In this document: piece after piece, positions 1 to 7,267 of the stretch
Numbering within the stretch: the stretch's first letter is position 1
How the letters are laid out: every line of letters begins with the position of its first letter
NCBI GenBank assembly: GCA_012034595.1
Contig: JAAUPE010000002.1
Location: 33,682 to 97,681, forward strand
Direction of reading: 5' to 3'
Length of the DNA stretch: 64,000 nucleotides
Source: Calothrix sp. CSU_2_0
GTDB taxonomy: Bacteria > Cyanobacteriota > Cyanobacteriia > Cyanobacteriales > Nostocaceae
The notes under the pieces: model-generated
Seen by the model: only the letters and a program-made list of their open reading frames with translations
Database searches by the model: none
Told to the model about the DNA's origin: nothing
Translations under genes and position numbers: made by a program

Positions 1-1
1 T

Positions 2-1261
2 GCTGGAGAAATTTGCGAAACTCTCCGGTTGTGTTTTCCATCGGTGTTAAAAAATCTCGATATGCAGGTAATTTTGGATTTGCTCCAACATCCGTTAGGG
101 GAATTACAACAATTTGCAGCCCAAACGTTATTAGAACGGGATACCCAAACAACTACTTTAGCAAACGGACTCATCGAAGCCCTACTCGATTCACCTTGGG
201 AATTGGTGCGGATTGTGGGTGTACAATTGTTTGGACGATTACCAGATGAGCAACTTCTGGGACAAATGACGCTGCTGCAAACCTTCCTTACCCACGAAAT
301 CGCAGAAATGCGGGAAGCGATTCGTCCGAGTATTCGCCGTTTGACTATAAAAAATGTCACCTTTCGTCAGGAATTAGTAAGCACTTTACTAACGGTATTA
401 CAACATCCAGAAGCCGATCCAGAAGTGCAAGCATTCCTGTTACAACTACTTGCCACCGACATCCCCGACTGGATGACATCGGTTTCCCAAGAACATACCA
501 TGACCCTACTGCAAACCCAATCCTCCGCAGCCCAGGAAATGGGGGGATATATATTGCAGGCAAATCATCAAACCTGGGCAAATGATTTTACCGTTGGTGA
601 AATCGTCCAATTCACCCACCATCAAGTGCAGTTGGTACGCAATACAACCAAAGCGATTCTCCAAATTTTACTAGCTAAATTTCGCCAAAATTCCAGCGAA
701 TTGATGGGATTAGTAAATATTTTAGATTCCGATTGGGAAGATGGGCGAGGTTTAGGAATGCAATTGTTTGGCGAATGGCTAACACCGGAAGAACTCACTC
801 CAGCAATTTTAATTAATATCTGCGATAGTAATCGGGCAGATGTGCGTAAATTTGGGCGGGATTTAGTTACCCGTTGTTTCCAAGCCAACGATGGACAGGA
901 ATATTTACTTAAATTTAGCGAACATCCCGCCAACGATATGCAACTATTCACCACTCAATATTTAGAAACATACGCAAGTGGAAATTGCGTTCGCCTCCAA
1001 GAACTCGAACCCTATTTTATACGGGTATTAGGGCAGGTAAATCGAGCCAGAATCGCCAAACAGCGCATATTTGCCTTCCTCGACCGTGAAGCCACTAAAA
1101 CGGAAACAGCCGCCAAAATTATCGCCGCAATCCTCACCCGTCAATCAGCCACAATCGCCATCGGTGACAGAGCCAAATCGATCGAGATTATGTTGAAAAT
1201 CCACCGTCATTATCCGGAAGTGAAAGTTGCGATCGCGGTTAAAGCGATCACATCCCGGTAG
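2..1261 (+). CDS. HEAT-repeat protein, 5' end cut by window edge
   Basis: The frame is open from base 2, so the true start lies upstream. The first possible in-window start is a TTG at 29 inside the domain, which is unlikely to be used. The visible ~419 residues are helical repeats rich in Leu/Ile/Val, with HEAT-like units such as LLQHPLGELQQFAAQTLL and LVRIVGVQLFGRL. HEAT solenoids are protein-binding scaffolds; no enzyme motif is seen. The SWIM zinc-finger gene follows 166 bp downstream on the same strand, so the two may work together. The TAG stop lies inside a palindromic repeat. Function unknown; the repeat assignment is fairly sure. Confidence 0.75.
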   Translation, partial: AGEICETLRLCFPSVLKNLDMQVILDLLQHPLGELQQFAAQTLLERDTQTTTLANGLIEALLDSPWELVRIVGVQLFGRLPDEQLLGQMTLLQTFLTHEIAEMREAIRPSIRRLTIKNVTFRQELVSTLLTVLQHPEADPEVQAFLLQLLATDIPDWMTSVSQEHTMTLLQTQSSAAQEMGGYILQANHQTWANDFTVGEIVQFTHHQVQLVRNTTKAILQILLAKFRQNSSELMGLVNILDSDWEDGRGLGMQLFGEWLTPEELTPAILINICDSNRADVRKFGRDLVTRCFQANDGQEYLLKFSEHPANDMQLFTTQYLETYASGNCVRLQELEPYFIRVLGQVNRARIAKQRIFAFLDREATKTETAAKIIAAILTRQSATIAIGDRAKSIEIMLKIHRHYPEVKVAIAVKAITSR

Positions 1262-1391
1262 GGGCAAACAACCGTTTACCCAAATTCCAACCCCAATCCA
1301 GCATTTACCATTAGCGATCGCATCTAACGGTTGTTCCTCCAAAATCCAAATTTTACCAAAATCACAGAATGGTTGTTCGCCCCTACGGGTA
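1254..1391. repeat. MITE-like element with inverted ends
   Basis: The left end (about 1255-1277, CCGGTAGGGGCAAACAACC) and the right end (about 1369-1391, GGTTGTTCGCCCCTACGGG) are near-perfect inverted copies about 20 bp long. The left end contains the stop codon of the upstream HEAT gene. Just right of it (1389-1418) is a short AAATCC-type tandem repeat, a kind common in filamentous cyanobacteria. Related AGGGGCAAAC...GTTTGCCCCT palindromes occur near 23850 and 28800. Confidence 0.5.
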
Positions 1392-1427
1392 ATCCAAAAT
1401 CCAAAATCCAAAATCTAAAATTAAACC

Positions 1428-3080
1428 ATGCAATTCAATTACAGCTACAACGGAAACAGCCGCATCTCTGGGGAAGGAAATCAAACTCAAATGTCCTTTT
1501 CCCCCGATACAACCCGCGAACCAACCTTCTTTCGCGGAGAATTGCGACAAAATATCAACTTCCGCGAAGCTATTAGTGCCTTACACGATGTCGTCGTTTC
1601 CGATTTACGATTCAAACCCAAGGACAAAACCGCCTACAAAGAATGGGCTGCCCAACGAGACGACATCGATTGGCAACTTGTCGCCGCTCAAAAGCAGGAA
1701 GTAGCAGAAAAAATCCGGGGAATTCAAGCGGAACTACAGGAATTATATAAACGCAGGAGCGATCGCTGGCAACCGTTTTACAAAGCCCAACGTCAATATT
1801 TCGACCACTTATACAAGCGCGATTACAATACTTGGTTCGTTCTCGATCCAGTCATTACTGTCCATCCCGACGAAATCTTCTTTGAATGTTTCAGCCAGGA
1901 CGAATCCAGCTACGGACGACTTAGTGCTAGCTACGAAGTATTCCAAAACGTCAACGAATTCGAGTGCGGTACTACCAATATCGATTATTCCACCGCCCTC
2001 TACGATGAATTCCAGAAAATCCGCAGCTACAAAAATACCCAATTCCTCGTCGATCCTTCCGGCTTTGAAGTCAAAACCACAGGGGAAAGCGATTTCAAGG
2101 AAGTAAAAATCGACCTCCCCGACAGTTGGGTACGGGGCTTTTTGCAAGTAAGTTCCGCTATGTCCCTGCCCACAATTCAATTTGACCTCCACCCCAGCGA
2201 TATTTACAATCTCTGCTTTGCCCTCCGTCGTCGCAAGGAAAAAATGGGTCCCCGCAGTCTCCGGTATATCCTCAAACCGGGGGAACCCGTGCGAATGATT
2301 TTAGAACCCTGGAACCAGGAAATTGTTTGTGCCAGGTCCCCTTACACGGGCAATACAGCCACGGAAGTTCGGGTTTGGGGACGACGACGCATATTAATTT
2401 TGGAAAGATTGATACCTGTCGCTCGCAAATTTACCGTACATTTACTCGGTACTGGTTTACCTTCCTTCTACGTTGCCCATCTTGACGATATGACCTTTAC
2501 CCTGGGGCTTTCCGGTTGGACGGCTAACGATTGGTCGCGGGCTGGAAATTTCGATTTGATGGCTCCCCGTGCGGAAGTCGATGATTTAACCAAACAACGG
2601 GTTTTTAAGGCGTTAAAGGAGAATTGGCGGGAAAAACCGGAGGATTTAGCTAAAAGAATTGGCTTAGACCGCTCCGTCGTTTGGGCTGCTTTGAGTGCCT
2701 ACACCCAAGCTGGACGGGCAATTTACGATTTAAACAAACAGGTTTATCGGGTACGGGAACTCAGTCGGGAACCCCTACCGATGTCCGCATTACGTTTTGC
2801 CAACGATCGCGAAGCTAGTGCGAGTCGATTTTTATCAGCTAATGCAGTTCGAGTAAATAGTTCGTTGTGTGATGACGAAGGGGTTTTACATCTCCAGGGA
2901 ACGGTAAACCACGGTGACAAAACCTACACACCCACCTTGCAATGCGATCGCGATGAGCGCATCATCCAAGCGGAATGTACCTGCAATTGGCATCAACAAA
3001 ATAAGTTATTCAAAGGACCTTGCGAGCATATTTTGGCTTTGCGTATGCAACATTCGCGCTCGGCTTTGGTTGGGGTTTAG
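1428..3080 (+). CDS. SWIM zinc-finger domain protein
   Basis: A 550-residue protein. Near the C-terminus (about residues 515-540) is a SWIM signature: C-x-C in ECTCNW, then C-x-H in GPCEHIL. SWIM fingers bind zinc and usually contact DNA or protein. The rest is not a named family to me; a region near residues 395-440 (KALKENWREKPEDLAKRIGL, then DRSVVWAALSAYTQAGRAIY) looks like a helix-turn-helix or winged fold. The ATG at 1428 follows the repeat-rich spacer. The HEAT gene upstream is a possible partner. No transposase or helicase motif was seen. Domain call confident, role unknown. Confidence 0.8.
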   Translation: MQFNYSYNGNSRISGEGNQTQMSFSPDTTREPTFFRGELRQNINFREAISALHDVVVSDLRFKPKDKTAYKEWAAQRDDIDWQLVAAQKQEVAEKIRGIQAELQELYKRRSDRWQPFYKAQRQYFDHLYKRDYNTWFVLDPVITVHPDEIFFECFSQDESSYGRLSASYEVFQNVNEFECGTTNIDYSTALYDEFQKIRSYKNTQFLVDPSGFEVKTTGESDFKEVKIDLPDSWVRGFLQVSSAMSLPTIQFDLHPSDIYNLCFALRRRKEKMGPRSLRYILKPGEPVRMILEPWNQEIVCARSPYTGNTATEVRVWGRRRILILERLIPVARKFTVHLLGTGLPSFYVAHLDDMTFTLGLSGWTANDWSRAGNFDLMAPRAEVDDLTKQRVFKALKENWREKPEDLAKRIGLDRSVVWAALSAYTQAGRAIYDLNKQVYRVRELSREPLPMSALRFANDREASASRFLSANAVRVNSSLCDDEGVLHLQGTVNHGDKTYTPTLQCDRDERIIQAECTCNWHQQNKLFKGPCEHILALRMQHSRSALVGV

Positions 3081-3147
3081 GTTAAATAGTCCCGTAGGGT
3101 TAGAAGTTGGTTTTTCCAGCCAATCATCCTGAGTGTGGAAATTTCTC

Positions 3148-3234
3148 GTAGGGGTAGGGTTTCCCTACCCTTATTCTTATTCAAGAATGATAGATAAATC
3201 GATAACTTGGGATATTTTATTTTCTGCAAGCCCC
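3148..3234. repeat. Dispersed repeat, copy 1 (copy 2 at 30789-30871)
   Basis: This stretch and 30789-30871 share a GTAGGGG-Y-AGGGTTT palindrome at the left, then a GATATTTTATTTTCTG block at the right, in the same orientation. No coding potential. The palindrome at 3152-3170 may also serve as terminator for the SWIM gene. Confidence 0.5.
3152..3180 (+). terminator. Possible terminator after the SWIM gene
   Basis: GGGTAGGG (3152-3159) and CCCTACCC (3163-3170) form a perfect 8-bp stem with a TTT loop, followed by the T-rich run TTATTCTTAT. It lies 70 bp after the SWIM stop. It is also part of a dispersed repeat, so termination may be incidental. Confidence 0.45.
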
Positions 3235-3404
3235 TCAACATCGCCTAATTTTTAGGAAAAACCGCGATCGCAACAGCAAAAGCCTTTCTCGAAAAGATTT
3301 GCAAGATAAACCCTAATTTTCTAGCGATACGCATGTTAGTTTCACCTAAAATGTGGGCATATTAAAAATAAGCATGATATAGTAAGATTATGCTTAGTAC
3401 ATAA
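3235..3404. other. Spacer upstream of retron RNA
   Basis: No gene seen. It holds one HIP1-like CGCGATCGC and a weak inverted repeat AAGCAT...ATGCTT (3370-3395) around an AT-rich TATAGTAAGAT. This is a plausible promoter zone for the retron RNA; no -35/-10 pair is convincing. Confidence 0.3.
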
Positions 3405-3645
3405 GTACCACTTCGTTACGTGACAAGGAAATACCGCTTGCAAACCGGATGATGGTTCGTCATCCATGCACACAGTCCAGTCACACATCACTGGCTCGCT
3501 CTTAACTATGCGGGTCTTCGGGTACTAGTTGGTATTACGGTGTGAATTCCGTAAATTCAATGACCAACTAGTACCCGGACCCGCTCGAGTTGACCGTTCC
3601 AGTCCTGAGAGGCTTACGAAGAGGCTCCCACGTAACGGGTATGGA
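3405..3645 (+). ncRNA. Retron msr-msd noncoding RNA
   Basis: Structured region upstream of a retron reverse transcriptase. The a1/a2 repeats are CGTTACGTG (3414-3422) and CACGTAACG (3629-3637), 9 bp perfect, extendable by TACC (3406-3409) with GGTA (3638-3641) across a small bulge. The msr part has a small CAAG/CTTG hairpin (3424-3440), the hairpin GGATGATGGTTCGTCATCC (3447-3465) and the hairpin CCAGT/ACTGG (3477-3494). From memory, the middle one closely matches the msr hairpin of E. coli retron Eco1 (Ec86). The msd stem follows (3510-3584). This RNA would serve as primer and template for the RT, giving a branched RNA-DNA molecule. The branching G and exact ends are not resolved. The RT starts about 200 nt further on, across a MITE. 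Confidence 0.85.
3510..3584 (+). other. msd stem-loop (reverse-transcribed part of retron)
   Basis: Outer stem GCGGGTC (3510-3516) with GACCCGC (3578-3584). A small internal loop follows (TTC 3517-3519 opposite G 3577). Then comes a perfect 14-bp stem GGGTACTAGTTGGT (3520-3533) with ACCAACTAGTACCC (3563-3576). Inside lies a second hairpin, TTACGG (3535-3540) with CCGTAA (3549-3554). A long, interrupted stem between msr and a2 is the usual msd architecture. Confidence 0.8.
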
Positions 3646-3652
3646 TGCGATT

Positions 3653-3684
3653 GGGAATGGTAGACTTTTAAGTCTGCTATTCCC
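3653..3684 (+). other. Hairpin just downstream of retron a2
   Basis: GGGAATGGTAGACT (3653-3666) pairs with AGTCTGCTATTCCC (3671-3684), 14 bp with two G-T pairs and a TTTA loop. No T-run follows, so it is not a classical terminator. It may stabilise or process the retron RNA 3' end. Confidence 0.45.
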
Positions 3685-3706
3685 TCCTATCCTAAAAATA
3701 CTTAAA

Positions 3707-3796
3707 TAGACATCTCCGGAAAGATGTAGAGACGTAGCAATGCTACATCTCTACAAGGGTTTTAGGTAACGCATAATTAATTTTCGGAAATGTCTA
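3707..3796. mobile_element. 90-bp MITE with 9-bp target duplication
   Basis: The ends are inverted repeats: TAGACATCTCCGGAAA (3707-3722) and TTTTCGGAAATGTCTA (3781-3796), 14 of 16 matching. The 9-mer ATACTTAAA flanks it on both sides (3698-3706 and 3797-3805), a clear target-site duplication. The core holds the palindrome GTAGAGACGTAGCAATGCTAC. A related copy lies at 28614-28706 in the other orientation. It has no gene, so it must be moved in trans. It sits between the retron RNA and the RT gene. Confidence 0.8.
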
Positions 3797-3841
3797 ATAC
3801 TTAAATACTTTAATACACCCAATATTTCCCCAATTCTTGCC

Positions 3842-5254
3842 ATGACCGAACAGCCACGTACTCGCCAAGAACTCTACGATTTGATTAGGCAAACGTCGAA
3901 GCAAGAATTTATACTATCGGAAATGATACGTTTGGGTTTTTGGGATGAGAATAGTAATAATCCTGAAGACCCAGCAGAAGAAATTCGCCGTCAAGGGGAA
4001 CTGCAACGCCAATTGCAGGAGTTGCAACAGCAAAATCGCCAGCTTCACAACGAAAAGGCGCTGAAAAAGCAATTACTCAAACAACGTTTAGAGGAGTCGA
4101 AACGCAAGCGTCAGGAAACTAAAGAACGAAACGAGCGCAAGCGTCAGGAGCGATCGCAAGCTTGGCAGGAAAAACAAGCGCATGAAATTACTTATTTGGG
4201 TGAGGATGTTTCCTCTGGGTTGAATAATTTAGAAAATAATTGCGATCGCCTTCAGAAAAATAATTTACCTGTTTTTCAGACAATTGAGGAATTAGCAGCA
4301 GCGATGGGGATGACAGTGGGACAATTGCGTTTTCTTGCCTTCGATCGCAAAACTTCTACGGTTTCCCATTACATACGCTTTAAAATTGCCAAAAAAACTG
4401 GTGGAGAGCGGTTAATTTCCGCACCTATGCCCCGAATGAAGTCTACCCAAGATTGGATTTTAGATCGAATTCTGGAAAAAATTCCCATGCATTCCGCAGC
4501 CCACGGATTTCGCCGGGGTAGGTCAATAGTTACAAATGCTACACCCCATGTTGGCACAGATGTGGTGGTGAATTTGGATTTGCAAGACTTTTTCCCATCG
4601 ATTTCCTACAAGCGCGTCAAGGGTTTATTTCAGGCTTTGGGATATTCAGAAGCGATCGCAACTGTTTTGGCGTTAGTTTGTACAGAGGCAACCACAGAAG
4701 AAGTTGAACTCGACGGAAAATCCTATTTTATTGCCACCAGCGATCGCCATTTACCCCAAGGGGCACCCACCAGCCCTGCCATTACCAATTTACTCTGTCG
4801 TCGCTTAGATAAGCGCTTGGCGAATATGGCAGTTAGTCAGGGTTTTATTTATACCCGCTATGCCGATGACTTGACTTTTTCTACCTCCGGTGATGCGATT
4901 CGTAATCTCTGCAATATTCTCAAACACACGGAGAATATCGTCAGCCACGAAGGTTTTACCATTCATCCCAACAAAACCCGCGTTCTCCGCAAATCACAGC
5001 AGCAGGAAGTGACGGGGATTGTGGTTAATGAAAAATTAAATGTTGATCGCGCTACTTTGAAGAAATTTCGAGCTACCCTCCACCACATCGAAAAAGATGG
5101 TCTTGCGGGCAAACATTGGGGCAGTGGTAATGACTTAATGGCGGAAATTGAAGGTTTTGCCAATTATGTGATGATGGTCAATCCAGAGAAGGGAGAACCG
5201 TTGGTAAAGCAAGTTAAACTAATCAAGAAGAAATACGGACTACGCAAAAGATAA
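3842..5254 (+). CDS. Retron reverse transcriptase with coiled-coil N-terminus
   Basis: A 470-residue RT that would copy the upstream msr-msd RNA into msDNA. Residues about 45-120 are a charged Gln/Arg/Glu/Lys-rich coiled coil. The RT core follows: GERLISAPMPRMK, HGFRRGRSI, the retron motif NATPH (232-236), LDLQDFFPSI with catalytic Asp246, LPQGAPTSP, YADD (340-343), and the retron VTG motif (390-392). NAxxH and VTG together separate retron RTs from group II intron and DGR RTs. The ATG at 3842 is the first in frame; the Shine-Dalgarno is weak. No separate effector gene is adjacent, so the extension may carry that role or contact it. rnhA is convergent downstream. Confidence 0.92.
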   Translation: MTEQPRTRQELYDLIRQTSKQEFILSEMIRLGFWDENSNNPEDPAEEIRRQGELQRQLQELQQQNRQLHNEKALKKQLLKQRLEESKRKRQETKERNERKRQERSQAWQEKQAHEITYLGEDVSSGLNNLENNCDRLQKNNLPVFQTIEELAAAMGMTVGQLRFLAFDRKTSTVSHYIRFKIAKKTGGERLISAPMPRMKSTQDWILDRILEKIPMHSAAHGFRRGRSIVTNATPHVGTDVVVNLDLQDFFPSISYKRVKGLFQALGYSEAIATVLALVCTEATTEEVELDGKSYFIATSDRHLPQGAPTSPAITNLLCRRLDKRLANMAVSQGFIYTRYADDLTFSTSGDAIRNLCNILKHTENIVSHEGFTIHPNKTRVLRKSQQQEVTGIVVNEKLNVDRATLKKFRATLHHIEKDGLAGKHWGSGNDLMAEIEGFANYVMMVNPEKGEPLVKQVKLIKKKYGLRKR

Positions 5255-5408
5255 TTTGATATATGCGCCAAGGGTTAACTGGTTCCGTCCACAAAACAAA
5301 GACTGCGGGTAGACACGGAGTGGCTTCTGTAAGTACGCGAAACGCGAACGGGGCAGAGTTAGGGTGGGGTTAAATTCTATGCAGCTTCACAAAGAATTGG
5401 TATAACCC

Positions 5409-5439
5409 AAAAAAATACCCCGCTTGGAAGAAACGGGGT
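5409..5439 (-). terminator. Rho-independent terminator of rnhA
   Basis: On the minus strand ACCCCG and CGGGGT (5417-5422 / 5434-5439) form a stem followed by ATTTTTTT, a standard terminator. It lies 60 bp past the rnhA stop and may also stop reading from the retron RT side. Confidence 0.6.
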
Positions 5440-5498
5440 GCTAACCTTCAGGTGGAAATGTTAATAAAATTACAAAATCTTCTATTGTTACACTTAAC

Positions 5499-6401
5499 TC
5501 ATGCTTCTTCCTGTTTATCCCCACGTTCGATTTCCCAGAGAATTTGATTGCCTTCACGACGGACACGGGAAACAATCCAATTTCGCCAACGCCATTCGTC
5601 TCCCCGACTAGTGACAGCACTAGCATGGACATCCATTAAATCGGCAAGTTCCGAACTAGTGATTAAATAACCTTTTTCAGCGATTTCATCAGCGATGCGG
5701 AGGGTTTCCACGAGACTGCGGAGTTGTGTAACCCTGTCGAACCGTGGTATGTCCTCGCGATCGTGGTTATTAGTAGTATTGATAGAAGAATCTATCATAG
5801 TAATTTCAGTGACAAGGGTATCTGTTACGGGTGTATCCTCGTTAATTATTGTCGAGTTTGGGCTATTTTCAGATACTTTTGTTACATTTAACTCTTTTTT
5901 TATGCCTAAAGGCATACTTGGGCTAATATCCCCTTGTTGCTTTAGCGATAAGCCCTTGCCGCTAGCAAAAGCACGAGCGATCGCATCACATCGCTCGTTA
6001 CCTACGTTACCAGCATGTCCGCGCACGTGTTCCCATCTGACTTTGCGACTATTGAGTTCGTCGAGAATTTCTAATAAATCTTGGTTGAGTACGGGTTTTC
6101 CGTCGGCTTTTTTCCAACCCTTTTTTTTCCAGCTTTTTACCCACTTGGTAACGCAATTGATTAAATATTCACTGTCTGTAAATAGAGTAATTGGGTAACT
6201 TTGTCCAGAAGCATCAAGAAATTGTAAAGCCGCGATCGCAGCTTGCATTTCCATCCTATTGTTAGTGGTTTGAGGACTGCGATCGCCCAGTTCGTGAACC
6301 GAGCCATCATCATAATAAACTACAACACCCCAACCACCGGGACCGGGATTACCCGTGCAAGCGCCATCTGTATATATACTTTCTATTGTGAGTGAAGTCA
6401 T
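5499..6401 (-). CDS. rnhA: Ribonuclease HI with C-terminal extension
   Basis: Cleaves the RNA strand of RNA-DNA hybrids, in replication and R-loop removal. The type 1 fold is at residues 1-150: YTDGACTGNPGPGGWG (first Asp), NNRMEMQAA (Glu), LFTDSEYL (Asp), and VRGHAGNVGNERCD (His and Asp), so all active-site residues are present. About 145 further residues form a polar linker and a helical region (LIADLMDVHASAVTSR type) that may bind nucleic acid. Bacterial RNase HI is usually about 155 residues, so the extension is notable. It ends convergently with the retron RT; retrons need host RNase H to remove the msr template, so a link is possible but unproven. Confidence 0.92.
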   Translation of the reverse strand: MTSLTIESIYTDGACTGNPGPGGWGVVVYYDDGSVHELGDRSPQTTNNRMEMQAAIAALQFLDASGQSYPITLFTDSEYLINCVTKWVKSWKKKGWKKADGKPVLNQDLLEILDELNSRKVRWEHVRGHAGNVGNERCDAIARAFASGKGLSLKQQGDISPSMPLGIKKELNVTKVSENSPNSTIINEDTPVTDTLVTEITMIDSSINTTNNHDREDIPRFDRVTQLRSLVETLRIADEIAEKGYLITSSELADLMDVHASAVTSRGDEWRWRNWIVSRVRREGNQILWEIERGDKQEEA

Positions 6402-6478
6402 AAGCCGTAATTAGACATTCAATATTTGACCGCAAATAGCCAACTGTTAACATTACCTTGGTTTTTTCTGGGATGTCT

Positions 6479-6540
6479 ACCCCCATATCCCCCATATCCC
6501 CGACTTTTTAGAAAAGTCGGGGATATGTCGGGGATATGGG
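6479..6540. repeat. Long perfect inverted repeat between rnhA and psaC
   Basis: CATATCCCCGACTTTT (6493-6508) and AAAAGTCGGGGATATG (6512-6527) make a 16-bp perfect stem with a TAG loop. Further CCCATATCC and GGATATGGG units lie outside it. It sits 80 bp after the rnhA start and about 120 bp before psaC. It could be a repeat or a terminator/attenuator upstream of psaC. Confidence 0.55.
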
Positions 6541-6611
6541 ATAAAGCTAAATTTAAAGTTATGTAGCCTTTTCATTACGCTGGCTAAGTCACTAAGGTAA
6601 ACTATCTTTGA

Positions 6612-6902
<291 letters not shown>

Positions 6903-7267
6903 GGATTTTAAAGTTTGCTGGCAATTTATCCTGTAGGCATAACTAAAAAGTCCGCATAAAAAGCACTTTTAGCAGAAAGTTGGATGGATATTACTCGCTG
7001 GTAATTAGGTTTGTAATTACTTCTGTGGGTAACATCCATCCTCCCCGATTCTTATTTTTGAGTAGAAATTCATAGGATATAAAACGCGGAATAAGTCAAA
7101 TTATCCTGCATCCTGAATTATTTTTTATTCAAAAATAAATAAAATAAACTACTTGACAAAAGGGACATTGTGTCCCTTTTTCTTTGCTAAAATTCAAGCG
7201 TTATGATAACAACTATTACATTGGCTAATTAGCTAAATTGTCCTCAATAACAAAAATGGTGTGAACA
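6903..7267. other. psaC-glmS spacer
   Basis: No gene is seen here. It contains the psaC terminator at 7158-7184 and, after it, the glmS leader (CAATAACAAAAATGGTGTGAAC). No glmS ribozyme was recognised. Confidence 0.5.
7158..7184 (+). terminator. Rho-independent terminator after psaC
   Basis: AAAAGGGACA (7158-7167) and TGTCCCTTTT (7171-7180) form a perfect 10-bp stem with a TTG loop, running into TTTTTCTTT. It separates the psaC unit from glmS. Confidence 0.8.

Noticed and set aside
3842..5254. Diversity-generating retroelement or group II intron RT
   Set aside because: NAxxH and VTG are retron hallmarks; there is no template/variable repeat pair, no maturase domain and no intron ends.
5695..6198. 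Gene antisense to rnhA
   Set aside because: The frame is open but Ser/Leu-rich shadow of the RNase HI gene, with no ribosome site or family match.
7185..7267. glmS ribozyme leader
   Set aside because: No ribozyme core was visible in the 80-nt leader, and that ribozyme is known mainly from Gram-positive bacteria.
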